From positions 1 through 17,710 of the forward strand of contig DATBTT010000036.1 in the NCBI GenBank assembly GCA_036559125.1: a stretch of DNA of 17,710 nt. The letters run 5' to 3'. Both the position numbers and the translations under genes were made by a program. Numbering within the stretch: the first letter of the stretch is position 1; the number at the start of each line of letters is the position of its first letter. Positions 1 through 8,709 of the stretch are shown here, piece by piece. The DNA is from JALYTZ01 sp036559125 (lineage in GTDB: Bacteria > Vulcanimicrobiota > Vulcanimicrobiia > Vulcanimicrobiales > Vulcanimicrobiaceae). The notes under the pieces are model-generated. The model was given only the letters and a program-made list of their open reading frames with translations, made no database searches and was not told where the DNA came from.

Positions 1-59
1 CTGCACAACCGTTGGACGCCGCGGCGGGATGCGCATTCCGCTATGCGAATGGCTCAGCC

Positions 60-740
60 ATGTCTATCGAACGTGCCCTTCAAGAAGAGCCTCGCTGGCA
101 CGCGGCGACCGGAACGATCGTCGCCCTCCTGCTCTATCTCACGCTGCCTCCGAAGCTCACCCTAGGGCCGTATTGGTTGCTGCCGCTGATCGTACTCGTG
201 CCGCTCGTGATACTTGTGATATTTAAGCCCAAACGTCACGATGAAACGCCATTGCAGCGCGCGATGTCGATTGGAATAATCGCGGCGCTCAACATCTTTA
301 ACGTTGCGACGATCGCGCTGCTATTTTTGGAACTTATCGGCAAGCCGGCAATTCCGTCGAAAGAAATAACCGGCGTCCAGGTACTGCTAGCGGCAGTGCA
401 AATCTGGCTTACCAATATCATTGTGTATTCGTTATGGTTTTGGGAAGTCGACGGCGGCGGCCCCGACAAGCGGGCGCACGCGGCGTTCGAACAAATGCAT
501 CGCCGCGCCGATTTTTTATTCCCGCAAATGGCGCTTGGGGCCGACGTGCAACGACGATACGGCTTCCGGCCGCAGTTCTTGGATTACGTGTTTCTGGCAT
601 TCAATACGGCGACGGCGTTCAGCCCCGCCGACACGTTCCCGATGACGCGCGCCGCCAAGGTGTTGATGATGGGCGAGTCCCTTACGTCGCTGGTTACCCT
701 CGCCGTGATCGCCTCGCGCGCGATTAATATCTTGAAGTGA
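60..740 (+). CDS. Integral membrane protein, DUF1345/channel-like
   Basis: I count 226 residues from the ATG at 60; a TTG at 12 would add 16 residues without membrane character, so the ATG is preferred, although no strong ribosome binding site precedes either. Hydrophobic segments lie at about residues 17-30, 37-55, 71-93 and 106-130, followed by a charged loop (130-172) and a final block starting with DYVFLAFNTATAFSPADT (175-192) and ending in a last membrane helix (about 205-224). The re-entrant-looking TATAFSPAD stretch before the last helix recalls DUF1345 and two-helix ion-channel proteins, but I cannot show ion conduction. The 3' end overlaps the convergent DUF4239 gene by 17 bp. Membrane localisation is well supported; the family name is tentative and the function unknown. 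Confidence 0.75.
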   Translation: MSIERALQEEPRWHAATGTIVALLLYLTLPPKLTLGPYWLLPLIVLVPLVILVIFKPKRHDETPLQRAMSIGIIAALNIFNVATIALLFLELIGKPAIPSKEITGVQVLLAAVQIWLTNIIVYSLWFWEVDGGGPDKRAHAAFEQMHRRADFLFPQMALGADVQRRYGFRPQFLDYVFLAFNTATAFSPADTFPMTRAAKVLMMGESLTSLVTLAVIASRAINILK

Positions 741-1521
741 CGTCGCGATCGTGCGTCCGCGCGTAGGCTTCGACGATCGCTTGCGGACCGATCGCGGTGT
801 CGCCCCTGAAAGGATAATCGAGTTCCGCAATGAGCACCAGCATGACCCCGATGACCGCCGTCAGCGCGAGCGTCATCAAAAAGTGCGCGGTGACATTTTC
901 GATGCGGAAGAAGTACGAGAACACGACGGTCAGCGCACCGAGAAAGAACATGGTGGCCCACAGAATCATCGGTATGCCGGTTCGGTTGTCGTGCAGTCGC
1001 TGACGCCGGGCATCGGTCAAAACGTGCGCCAGGTCGAGCGCTTCACCTTGCAGTTGCGTTTGGCCGGGCGACGCAGGTTTGAATCCGGCCACGATCTGAT
1101 AGATGCGATAGGACGCATCGCGAGCCCGAGAACTGCTCTGTCCGCGTTGCATCGCGGGAAAGTCGTCGTGGATCACGACGGTCATGTACCGGTCGACTTC
1201 GGCTTTGAGGCGGTTGCGCGTGGGTTGCGCGAGCAGATCGGCCAAGTGATGCAGGTCCGAAGCGGCGCTCGCCTCGCGCTCGACCGTATTTGCGGAGGCG
1301 TCGTACTCTTGCCACACGGCCACGACCATGAAGGAAAGCATCACCGCGAGCAAAGTCCCGATCGTGCCGAGAATGGGCCCCGCGACGTCGTTGTGCGTGA
1401 TTTCGTCATTGCGAAGAACGTGACGCCGCGCATAAAAGAGCCCGGCTGCGGCAAGCACGCACAGCGCCGCGACGGCTAACGGGCCGAAGACCCAGGATGG
1501 AAGGCCGTAGATCCAGACCAC
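724..1521 (-). CDS. DUF4239 family membrane protein (bestrophin-like)
   Basis: The protein has 265 residues if started at the GTG complementary to 1519-1521. That start gives MVWIYGLPSWVFG, which closely resembles the N-terminus usual for DUF4239 proteins, whereas the open frame continues far upstream through both tRNA loci and cannot all be coding. Two N-terminal helices (about 9-30 and 46-68) flank a THNDVAGPI segment, a charged cytosolic or periplasmic middle follows, and two C-terminal helices (about 195-245) end in AELDYPFRGD, another family hallmark. DUF4239 proteins are integral membrane proteins of unknown function, sometimes called bestrophin-like. The gene converges on the upstream membrane-protein gene with a 17-bp overlap. 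The start is uncertain because no clear Shine-Dalgarno sequence precedes it. Confidence 0.8.
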   Translation of the reverse strand: MVWIYGLPSWVFGPLAVAALCVLAAAGLFYARRHVLRNDEITHNDVAGPILGTIGTLLAVMLSFMVVAVWQEYDASANTVEREASAASDLHHLADLLAQPTRNRLKAEVDRYMTVVIHDDFPAMQRGQSSSRARDASYRIYQIVAGFKPASPGQTQLQGEALDLAHVLTDARRQRLHDNRTGIPMILWATMFFLGALTVVFSYFFRIENVTAHFLMTLALTAVIGVMLVLIAELDYPFRGDTAIGPQAIVEAYARTHDRDVTSRY

Positions 1522-1613
1522 GCCTGGTCGCTTCGCCCGAAACGCATCAAAGGCTTCTCGGGTTGTGTAGGACGCGGTCGGCAGCGGGGAGAACGGAGGG
1601 CGTCGTTTGGTAG
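1522..1613. promoter_or_regulatory. Divergent intergenic region, putative tRNA and DUF4239 promoters
   Basis: These 92 bp separate the DUF4239 start (minus strand) from tRNA-Gly (plus strand), so promoters in both directions should lie here or extend into the DUF4239 coding region. I found no convincing -35/-10 pair. The assignment rests on gene orientation only. Confidence 0.25.
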
Positions 1614-1687
1614 GCGGGTATGATGTAATGGTAGCCTGCGACCTTCCCAAGGTTGATGCGTGGGTTCGATTCCCACTACCCGCTCCA
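1614..1687 (+). tRNA. tRNA-Gly(CCC)
   Basis: The 74 nt fold as a tRNA. The acceptor GCGGGTA (1614-1620) pairs with TACCCGC (1677-1683), the anticodon stem CGACC/GGTTG encloses the loop TTCCCAA with anticodon CCC, and the T arm GTGGG-TTCGATT-CCCAC is perfect. The discriminator is T and CCA is genomically encoded (1685-1687). The layout matches E. coli glyU in length and anticodon. As I fold it, the D stem is weak, with one U-C mismatch and one wobble pair. Confidence 0.95.
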
Positions 1688-1698
1688 ATGCAATGTGC

Positions 1699-1770
1699 GG
1701 CGACGTAGCCAAGTGGTAAGGCAGAGCTCTGCAAAAGCTCCATTCGGCAGTTCGAATCTGCCCGTCGCCT
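1699..1770 (+). tRNA. tRNA-Cys(GCA)
   Basis: The 72 nt fold cleanly. The acceptor GGCGACG (1699-1705) pairs with CGTCGCC (1763-1769), the D stem is GCC/GGC, the anticodon stem GAGCT/AGCTC encloses CTGCAAA with anticodon GCA, and the T arm is GGCAG-TTCGAAT-CTGCC. U73, the identity base for cysteine tRNAs, is present. Unlike the neighbouring tRNA-Gly, no CCA is encoded (the next bases are AAT), so the 3' end must be added enzymatically. It lies 11 bp after tRNA-Gly and 15 bp before the reductase start, suggesting co-transcription. Confidence 0.95.
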
Positions 1771-1785
1771 AATGTAGTAGGGAAC

Positions 1786-2745
1786 GTGCGTGTAGCGGTT
1801 GTCGGCGCCGGCGCGATCGGCGGATTCATTGCGGGAGCCCTCGCGCGATCGGGCATCGACGTTTCGGTCGTCGCGCGCGGTGCGCATTTGACGGCCATCA
1901 TCCGGGACGGACTTCGTGTTCGCAGTCAACTCGGCGATTTTAGCGTTTCGATCCCTGCGGCCGCGGACATTCGTGATTTGGGCGGCTTCGATTGGATTCT
2001 CGTCGCGATCAAAGCGCATCAGTGGGCGGCCGTGCTCCCACAACTCGCACCGTATGCCGGCACGCCGGCGACGATCGTTCCGATGCAAAACGGCCTCCCG
2101 TTTTGGTACTTTCCGGATCGCTCGCTCGATAGCGTCGACCCGGGAGGCCTCCTGCGTAGGACGTTTGCCGACGCGCAACTCGTCGGAGCCGTCGTTCACG
2201 CGTCCGGAGATATTCCGCAGCCCGGTGTCGTGCACCAACTTGGCGGCAAGCTCTATCCCATCGGCGAGCTTGATGGACGACGCAGCGAGCGCGTCGCGTT
2301 TTTGGCGGCCATGTTTGAGAACGCCGGTTTGGAAGCGCCGATTCAAACCAACATCAGGCGTGAAGTGTGGCGCAAGCTACTGGGCAACGTTTCGCTCAAC
2401 CCGGTTAGTGCGCTCACGAGAGCGACCATCGGCCCGATGCTTGAGGACCCCGACGGGCGTGCGCTGATTCGAGCAATCATGCAAGAGACCATTGCGACCG
2501 CTAAGGCCGCAGGTTGCGATCCGGAGATCGATGCCGAGGAGCGCATCGTCTTCGCGTCGCGCCTGGCCGGCGTCAAAACGTCCATGCTGCAAGATCTCGA
2601 GGCCCGGCGCCCGCTCGAGCTCGATCCGATCGTCGGCGCGGTTGTCGAACTGGCATGCGAACTCGGCGTCGACGCACCGCGAACCTCGGCCGTTTACGCG
2701 TTGACGAAACTGTTGGACGCCGTCGTCCGCACGAATCCCACGTAG
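1786..2745 (+). CDS. panE: 2-dehydropantoate 2-reductase family (ApbA/PanE)
   Basis: This 319-residue protein belongs to the ketopantoate reductase family, which reduces 2-dehydropantoate to pantoate with NADPH in pantothenate (hence CoA) synthesis in the cytosol. The N-terminal Rossmann fold starts at residue 2 with the GAGAIGG dinucleotide loop (7-13). K76 and the MQNG block (100-103) match family positions, and the C-terminal domain carries the REVWRKLLGNVSLNP block, where K197, N201 and N205 correspond to the conserved catalytic and substrate-binding residues. The GTG start at 1786 is preceded closely by AGGGA (1779-1783). The start lies 15 bp after tRNA-Cys and the stop 3 bp before recG. 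Several paralogues of this family act on other 2-oxoacids, so pantoate specificity is likely but not proven. Confidence 0.85.
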   Translation: MRVAVVGAGAIGGFIAGALARSGIDVSVVARGAHLTAIIRDGLRVRSQLGDFSVSIPAAADIRDLGGFDWILVAIKAHQWAAVLPQLAPYAGTPATIVPMQNGLPFWYFPDRSLDSVDPGGLLRRTFADAQLVGAVVHASGDIPQPGVVHQLGGKLYPIGELDGRRSERVAFLAAMFENAGLEAPIQTNIRREVWRKLLGNVSLNPVSALTRATIGPMLEDPDGRALIRAIMQETIATAKAAGCDPEIDAEERIVFASRLAGVKTSMLQDLEARRPLELDPIVGAVVELACELGVDAPRTSAVYALTKLLDAVVRTNPT

Positions 2746-2748
2746 CCG

Positions 2749-4791
2749 ATGCTGCTGAGCGAACTCGCGGGCGTCGGTAAAGAATCCGCCTCAAAATTCG
2801 GCGAACTTGGAATACGCACGGCCGAAGATCTGCTCAATGATTTCCCGTTTCGCTATGAGGATCAGCGGTTTCCGACTCCGGCGGCGCAGCTCGTCACCTC
2901 GGAGAGCGAAGTCAACGCGGTGGGACGGATCGCATGGGTGCGCGAAAAGCGAGCGCGCAACCTCGCGATCGTCGAGGCCGAATTACACGACGACACGGGG
3001 AGCTTCGTCGCCAAATGGTTCGGGCGAAGCTACTTGCTCGGCGCTTTCAAGAAGGGAACTCGCCTCTTCGTACGCGGCCGCGTTCAGCGCGCGCTCGGCA
3101 TTGCCGCGATCAACGTCACGATGCACAAAGTGCTTGCCGACGACGAAGCCTATCACGGCGAGATCGTCCCGATCTACTCCGCCGGCAAGGCGCTGACGTC
3201 TCGAAAAATTCACCAAGTCATGCAGCGCAATCTCCCGAAATTGCTCGGCCTTGCCGGCGAGGATCCATTGCCCGAACGGCTTGCCGGCCCGCGCGGTTTT
3301 GCTCCGTTGGAAGACGCGTACCGCGATCTTCACGCGCCCCGGACGCCCGAATCGGCCGCCAAAGCCCGAGAGCGATTCATCTTCACGGAGTTTCTTGCGC
3401 TGGCGCTTGCCGCGCAGCTAAAACGCAACGCGCGAGCGCGCGAGCACGATGCGCCCGCATTGAAACTGCCCGCCAACCTCTTAGCGGAGTTTGAATCCGA
3501 GATGCCGTTTGCGTTGACGGGAGCGCAACGCCGATCCATCGGCGAGGTTTGGAGCGACATGGCCCAAACCTCACCGATGAACCGGTTGCTGCAAGGCGAC
3601 GTGGGGAGCGGGAAGACGCTCGTGGCCGCGGGAGCGATTTTGCTGGCCGCGCGCAACGGCGTACAAGCGGCACTCATGGCTCCGACCGAGATACTGGCCG
3701 CGCAGCATGCTGCAAAGCTCGCACCCGCGCTGCTTCCGTTCGGCATCACGGTCGAAGCCGTTTTCGGTAGCCAGGGTGCCCGCGCGCGCGCTAACGCCGT
3801 CGAAAAACTTGCGAGCGGCGAAGCCGCGCTCGCCGTGGGCACGCACGCATTGCTGACCGAAGGCGTCGATTTCAAACGCCTCGGCCTGACGATCATCGAC
3901 GAGCAACATCGCTTCGGCGTCGAGCAACGGGCGCGTCTGCGCGCGAAAGGCTCTGCGCCGCACACGCTTCATATGACTGCGACGCCGATCCCACGCACGC
4001 TGACGCAGTCGATGTATGCCGATCTGGATATCTCCGTCATCGACGAACTGCCCCCGGGCCGCACCCCGATCGAGACCTTCGCCCTGCGTCGCAGCCGGTT
4101 GCACAAAGCGTACGAATTCGTGCGCATGAACGTCGAGTTGGGCCATCAAGCGTACATCGTCGCACCCGCGATCGACGAATCCGAGTTCGACTTGACGAGC
4201 GTGATCGTCGAGTCGGAACGACTGCAAAACGACGTATTTCCCGATCTGCGCTTGGGCCTGTTGCACGGGCGGCTCGCTCCGCGCGAAAAGGACGACGTGA
4301 TGGGGCGCTTCGTCCGAGGCGAACTGCAGATTCTCGTTTCGACGACAGTCGTCGAAGTCGGCGTCGACGTACCGAACGCGAGCGTGATGGTGATCCTCGA
4401 TGCGAACCGGTACGGGCTTTCGCAGCTCCACCAGTTGCGCGGAAGAGTGGGCCGCGGCGCGGCAAAATCGTATTGTTTGTTGGTCGCTCCCGAAGAGGCT
4501 TCAGAGGGGGAGCGATTGCAGATACTGACGGAGTCGACCGACGGATTTCGGATCGCTGAAGAAGACCTACGTTTGCGCGGGCCGGGTGAGTTTGCCGGCA
4601 CCGCGCAGGCCGGACGGGCGGACTTTCAGGTTGCCGATCTGCTGCGCGATATTGCCGTCTACCGCGAAGCCAAAGACGCAGCGGAGTCGATCGTTGCGAC
4701 CGATCCGCATTTGGAACGTCCGGAGCACGGACGGCTGCGAGCGCTCCTAGAGTCGACTCCGAGCGCCCGGGCAATGATGCTTTCGAGCTAG
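2749..4791 (+). CDS. recG: ATP-dependent DNA helicase RecG
   Basis: RecG remodels stalled replication forks and branch-migrates Holliday junctions. The 680 residues are typical in length. The N-terminal wedge/OB region covers about residues 50-130. The superfamily 2 helicase core follows: Walker A GDVGSGKT (283-290), motif II DEQH (384-387) in IIDEQHRFGVEQR, motif III TATPIPRT (410-417), then the C-terminal RecA lobe with LLHGRLAPREKD, VSTTVVEVGVDVPNA and HQLRGRVGRG. The RecG-specific TRG-like segment DGFRIAEEDLRLRGPGEF ends the protein. The ATG start lies 3 bp after the reductase stop and has no visible Shine-Dalgarno site, which suggests translational coupling. Identification is secure. Confidence 0.98.
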   Translation: MLLSELAGVGKESASKFGELGIRTAEDLLNDFPFRYEDQRFPTPAAQLVTSESEVNAVGRIAWVREKRARNLAIVEAELHDDTGSFVAKWFGRSYLLGAFKKGTRLFVRGRVQRALGIAAINVTMHKVLADDEAYHGEIVPIYSAGKALTSRKIHQVMQRNLPKLLGLAGEDPLPERLAGPRGFAPLEDAYRDLHAPRTPESAAKARERFIFTEFLALALAAQLKRNARAREHDAPALKLPANLLAEFESEMPFALTGAQRRSIGEVWSDMAQTSPMNRLLQGDVGSGKTLVAAGAILLAARNGVQAALMAPTEILAAQHAAKLAPALLPFGITVEAVFGSQGARARANAVEKLASGEAALAVGTHALLTEGVDFKRLGLTIIDEQHRFGVEQRARLRAKGSAPHTLHMTATPIPRTLTQSMYADLDISVIDELPPGRTPIETFALRRSRLHKAYEFVRMNVELGHQAYIVAPAIDESEFDLTSVIVESERLQNDVFPDLRLGLLHGRLAPREKDDVMGRFVRGELQILVSTTVVEVGVDVPNASVMVILDANRYGLSQLHQLRGRVGRGAAKSYCLLVAPEEASEGERLQILTESTDGFRIAEEDLRLRGPGEFAGTAQAGRADFQVADLLRDIAVYREAKDAAESIVATDPHLERPEHGRLRALLESTPSARAMMLSS

Positions 4792-4808
4792 CCGCGAAGC
4801 GATAGGTT

Positions 4809-6026
4809 ATGATAAAGACGCAATGCTGTATCGCCGGTGGCGGCCCGGCGGGAATCGTGCTCGGCTATCTGCTGGCGCGAGCGGGTATCGACGTCGTCGT
4901 ACTCGAGAAGCACAAGGACTTCTTTCGCGACTTTCGAGGAGACACGATTCACCCGTCGACGTTGACCGTTCTGCACGAACTCGGATTGCTCGAAGATTTT
5001 CTACAAATGCCCCATTCGGAAGTGCGCCGGCTCTCCGGCAACATCTCGGGCGAAACGCTGCACATCGCCGACTTTTCGCACTTGCCCGGACCCGGCAAAT
5101 TCCTCGCAATCATACCGCAATGGGATTTTCTCAACTTCCTGGCCGAGCGCGGGAAGCGCTTTGGCGGATTCCATCTCCTCATGGAGACCGAAGCGCGCAG
5201 CGCGATCGTCGACGACGGACGCGTATGCGGTATACGAGCGTTTGCGCGGGGAGAAGAAACGAACATCGAGGCCGACCTCGTCGTCGCGGCGGACGGACGC
5301 AGCTCGACGCTGCGCGACCAAATCGGCGGCGAGGTTATCAACATCGGCGCACCGATCGACGCGCTATGGATGCGCTTGTCGAAGAAGCCCGGCGATCCGC
5401 AGCAGACTTTCGGCACGATCGTCCCCGGGGGCATCCTCGTTGCCATCGATCGCATGGACTACTATCAATGTGCCTTCGTGATTAAGAAGGGCGCGTTCGC
5501 GGAGATGCAGCGAAACGGACTGGAAGCCTTCCGCGCCAGAGTCGCTACGATCGCGCCGTTCCTCGCCGATCGCGTAGGCGAATTGCAAACGTGGGACGAC
5601 GTCAAGCTGTTGACCGTTGCCGTCAATCGCTTGAAAACATGGTCCGGGCCGGGGCTATTGTTCATCGGGGATGCGGCACACGCGATGTCGCCCGTAGGCG
5701 GCGTCGGCATCAATCTGGCAGTTCAAGACGCGGTAGCCGCCGCGAATCTTCTCACGGAGGCCTTGCGCGCGGGCGTTCCGACGGAAGCCGAACTCGCACG
5801 CGTCCAGCAACGTCGAGAACGCCCAACGCGCCAGACGCAATCGCTTCAAGTGTTCTTGCAGGATCGAATCATCAATCGCGTACTCGACTCGCGAGGAAGA
5901 ATCAGCGTTCCCTGGTTCGTCAAACTCCTCAACGTGTTTCCGATCCTGCGCCAGATTCCGGCACGCGTCGTCGGCCTCGGCTTCCGTCCGGAACACGTGC
6001 GTACGAGGGCGTTGCACGGGCCGTAG
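4809..6026 (+). CDS. FAD-dependent monooxygenase/oxidoreductase (UbiH/PHBH-like)
   Basis: The 405-residue protein is a class A flavoprotein of the p-hydroxybenzoate hydroxylase fold. It has the N-terminal FAD loop GGGPAG (10-15) with an acidic strand end LEKHKDF, the RGDTIHPST segment that helps bind FAD, the DG pair (D162-G163) in VVAADGRSS, and the third FAD motif GDAAHAMSPVGGVGIN (from G287; D288 contacts the ribityl chain). Overall it most resembles the generic family annotated in NCBI as FAD-dependent oxidoreductase PRK06185. Members hydroxylate aromatic or quinone-like substrates with NAD(P)H and oxygen, but the substrate here cannot be read from sequence. It starts 17 bp after recG and ends 13 bp before the M16 peptidase, inside the same operon. 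No ubiquinone or aromatic-degradation genes lie nearby. Confidence 0.9.
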   Translation: MIKTQCCIAGGGPAGIVLGYLLARAGIDVVVLEKHKDFFRDFRGDTIHPSTLTVLHELGLLEDFLQMPHSEVRRLSGNISGETLHIADFSHLPGPGKFLAIIPQWDFLNFLAERGKRFGGFHLLMETEARSAIVDDGRVCGIRAFARGEETNIEADLVVAADGRSSTLRDQIGGEVINIGAPIDALWMRLSKKPGDPQQTFGTIVPGGILVAIDRMDYYQCAFVIKKGAFAEMQRNGLEAFRARVATIAPFLADRVGELQTWDDVKLLTVAVNRLKTWSGPGLLFIGDAAHAMSPVGGVGINLAVQDAVAAANLLTEALRAGVPTEAELARVQQRRERPTRQTQSLQVFLQDRIINRVLDSRGRISVPWFVKLLNVFPILRQIPARVVGLGFRPEHVRTRALHGP

Positions 6027-6039
6027 CCAATCTTGGGCC

Positions 6040-8709
6040 ATGATACAAGCGCTTCGTTTTCTCGTGGCCGGCGTTTTCGCATTGAGCATGGGGTTCGCCG
6101 CCCTCGCCCCGCGCAGTGCCGAGGCCGCTGCGCCCGACGTTACTCGCGCGACGTTGAGTAACGGGCTGCAGGTCGTGGTGGTTCGCGATCCGCTGGCGCC
6201 GGTCGTGACGACGATCCTGAATTACAAGGCGGGTTCCGACGATCAATCGATCGCTGGATTGGCGCACGCTACCGAACACATGATGTTCCGGGGAAGCAAG
6301 GCGCTTTCGTCGTCGCAACTCATGGACTCGATCGATATCACGGGCGGTAGCTTCGACGCCGACACGATGAATCAAATCACGCAATATTTCTTCACCGTGC
6401 CCTCGCAGTATCTCGACATAGCGTTGAATCTCGAACGCTCGAGGGCCACCGGTTTGTTGATGGCGCAATCGCAGTGGAATCAGGAACGGGGCGCGATCAC
6501 GCAAGAGGTGACGCAAGACAATAGCAACGCGTTTTACCGGCTCAATGAAAAGATGACGCAAGCGTTGCTCGGCGGCACGCCGTACGCGAAGAACGGACTG
6601 GGTACGGTCAAGGACTTCGCGCATACGATCAATCACCCGCAACTGATAGCGTTCTACGACAAGTGGTATCATCCCAATAACGCCGTGTACGTAATCGTCG
6701 GCAACGTCGATGCGGCCGCCACCATCGCGAAAGTCAAGCAGCTTTTCGGAGACATCCCCGCGCAGCGGCTGCCCGCGCGGGCGCCCGTGAACCTGCGGCC
6801 GATCGTCCCGCACACGTATCGCGACACGAGCGACCAACCGTTCACCGCGGTTCTCATCGGGTATCGACTACCCGGTTTCGATAGCAAGGATTATGCCGCC
6901 GCGCAGATATTGGGCGACGTGCTCTCGAGCCAGCGCGGCGATCTCTACGGACTGGCCGCTTCGGGCCAGGCGCTGTATGCCGGCTTTCAGCAGCAATCGT
7001 TCCCGAAGGCGTCGGTCGGCTATGCGATTGCCCTCGTTCCGGTTACCACCAAACCGGAGCAAGCCGACCAGCTGGTTCGCGGAGTTCTGAGCAACTACGT
7101 CAAGACCGGAGTTCCCGCCGATCTCGTCGATGCGGCGAAGCGGCGCGAGGTAGCGCAACTCGAATACAATGGGAATTCGATCGAAGGCCTGGCCTTCGAA
7201 TGGAGCCAAGCGGTTGCGGTGCAAGGACTGAAATCGCCCGGCGACATGATCGCGGCATTCAACACCGTATCGGTCGCCGACGTGAACCGCGTCTTACGCG
7301 CGTACTTTTCCGACTCTAAGGCAGTTACGGCGTACGCAGTCCCGAAAAACAACGGCAAAATGAGTTCGGGGAGCGGATCGCTAGCTAAAGAAGTCAACTC
7401 GATCCCTCCGAGCAAGCACGTTGCACTACCGGATTTTGCGCGCGACGTCCTGACTCATCTACACGTTCCCGCGCAAACGCTGCACCCGGTCTCGATGACG
7501 CTGGCTAGCGGCATCCGCCTGATCGTGCAACCCGAGCATTCCACGCACACGGTAACGCTTGCCGGTGAGATTTTGAATAACCCGCAAGTGCAGGAGCCGG
7601 TCGGCAAAGAGGGCGTCGCCGACGTGACTGCGACGTTGCTACCGTACGGAACCACGACCTACGATCGACTCGCGTTTCAGGAACAACTCGACAAGATCGC
7701 GGCGACGACTCAAGCCGGAACCGGGTTCAATCTGCAGGTGCTCTCGAGCGACTTCGATCGGGGCGTGCAACTGCTGGCCGACGAACAACTCCACCCGCGC
7801 TTCGATCCCAAAGATTTCAAGATCGTCCAACAGCAAAGCATCGGATCGCTCGCCGGAGTCTTGACCTCGCCGGATCACCTCAGCGAGGTCGCGCTCAATA
7901 AGGCGCTCTATCCCCCCGGCGACCCCGATCAGCGCTTCGCCACGCCGCAGACCGTCGGCGGACTGACGCTCGCGGACGTCAAGTCTTGGTTCGCGTCCGC
8001 CTACCGCCCCGATTTGACGACGATCGTCGTCGTCGGCGACGTTACGCCCGATGAGGCGAAGGCGTCGATAACCAAATACTTCGGCGGCTGGAAGGCGCAA
8101 GGACCCAAGCCGAGCGTCTATCCGCCGCCGGTTCCGACGAATAAGCCCGCAACCGCCGTCGTGCCGGCGACGGGCCGCGTGCAATCGTCGGTGCAATTGG
8201 TCGAAACCACCGGTCTATTGCGCAAGGACCCGGACTTCGCCCCGCTGCAGGTTGCCAATGCCATTCTGTCCGGCGGCTTCTACTCGTCGCTGCTCTACCA
8301 CGACCTGCGCGAAGTGCACGGCTACGTGTACTACGTGGGTAGCCGGTTGCAAACCGGCAAAGTGCGTTCGACCTTCAGCGTAAACTACGGGTCGGATCCA
8401 AAGAACGTTCTGCCGGCCGAATCGCTCGTGATCAACGATTTGCGCCAGATGCAGCGGCACCCGGTCGCGAGCGACCGTTTGATGCGGGCCAAGGCGCAAC
8501 TGATGGGTGAGATTCCGATCTCGCAGGACAGCTACGACGGCGTCGACGCGCTCTTGTTGCGGTACGCCACGCTCGGCCTCCCGCTCGATCAATACTCGAT
8601 CGACGCACAACGCGAACTCAACGCAACGCCGTCGGCGATTCGGGCAGCGATGAGCAAGTGGGTCCGTCCCGACGGTTTCGTACGCATCGTGACGGGCCCC
8701 GGCCCCTAG
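6040..8709 (+). CDS. Secreted M16 family zinc metallopeptidase (two fused M16 units)
   Basis: The 889 residues begin with a signal peptide (basic start, hydrophobic core 6-22, likely cleavage after AEA near residue 29), so the enzyme is exported. The first M16 unit has the inverted zinc motif HATEH (76-80; H76, E79, H80), with the distal ligand probably E156 in the block ERGAITQEVTQD. The second unit (about 490-889) lacks an HxxEH motif but keeps the late GYVYYVGS...STFSVNY region, where the family has its substrate-binding Arg/Tyr pair. An active N-terminal half plus an inactive C-terminal half is a known arrangement for exported bacterial pitrilysin-like peptidases. Substrates are probably peptides or unfolded envelope proteins. 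It follows the flavoprotein by 13 bp, and its TAG stop shares a base with the next start. Confidence 0.93.
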   Translation: MIQALRFLVAGVFALSMGFAALAPRSAEAAAPDVTRATLSNGLQVVVVRDPLAPVVTTILNYKAGSDDQSIAGLAHATEHMMFRGSKALSSSQLMDSIDITGGSFDADTMNQITQYFFTVPSQYLDIALNLERSRATGLLMAQSQWNQERGAITQEVTQDNSNAFYRLNEKMTQALLGGTPYAKNGLGTVKDFAHTINHPQLIAFYDKWYHPNNAVYVIVGNVDAAATIAKVKQLFGDIPAQRLPARAPVNLRPIVPHTYRDTSDQPFTAVLIGYRLPGFDSKDYAAAQILGDVLSSQRGDLYGLAASGQALYAGFQQQSFPKASVGYAIALVPVTTKPEQADQLVRGVLSNYVKTGVPADLVDAAKRREVAQLEYNGNSIEGLAFEWSQAVAVQGLKSPGDMIAAFNTVSVADVNRVLRAYFSDSKAVTAYAVPKNNGKMSSGSGSLAKEVNSIPPSKHVALPDFARDVLTHLHVPAQTLHPVSMTLASGIRLIVQPEHSTHTVTLAGEILNNPQVQEPVGKEGVADVTATLLPYGTTTYDRLAFQEQLDKIAATTQAGTGFNLQVLSSDFDRGVQLLADEQLHPRFDPKDFKIVQQQSIGSLAGVLTSPDHLSEVALNKALYPPGDPDQRFATPQTVGGLTLADVKSWFASAYRPDLTTIVVVGDVTPDEAKASITKYFGGWKAQGPKPSVYPPPVPTNKPATAVVPATGRVQSSVQLVETTGLLRKDPDFAPLQVANAILSGGFYSSLLYHDLREVHGYVYYVGSRLQTGKVRSTFSVNYGSDPKNVLPAESLVINDLRQMQRHPVASDRLMRAKAQLMGEIPISQDSYDGVDALLLRYATLGLPLDQYSIDAQRELNATPSAIRAAMSKWVRPDGFVRIVTGPGP

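Noticed and set aside
1522..2346. N-terminal extension of the DUF4239 gene to 540 codons
   Set aside because: The extension would run antisense through both tRNAs and the reductase gene, and the GTG at 1521 gives the family-typical N-terminus.
5929..6837. Minus-strand 302-codon open frame opposite the M16 gene
   Set aside because: It is Arg-rich shadow coding with no recognisable domain, opposite a clear signal peptide and zinc motif. The same reasoning removes 3571-4431 (minus, opposite recG) and 8706-9635 (minus, opposite the HAD and rsmD genes).
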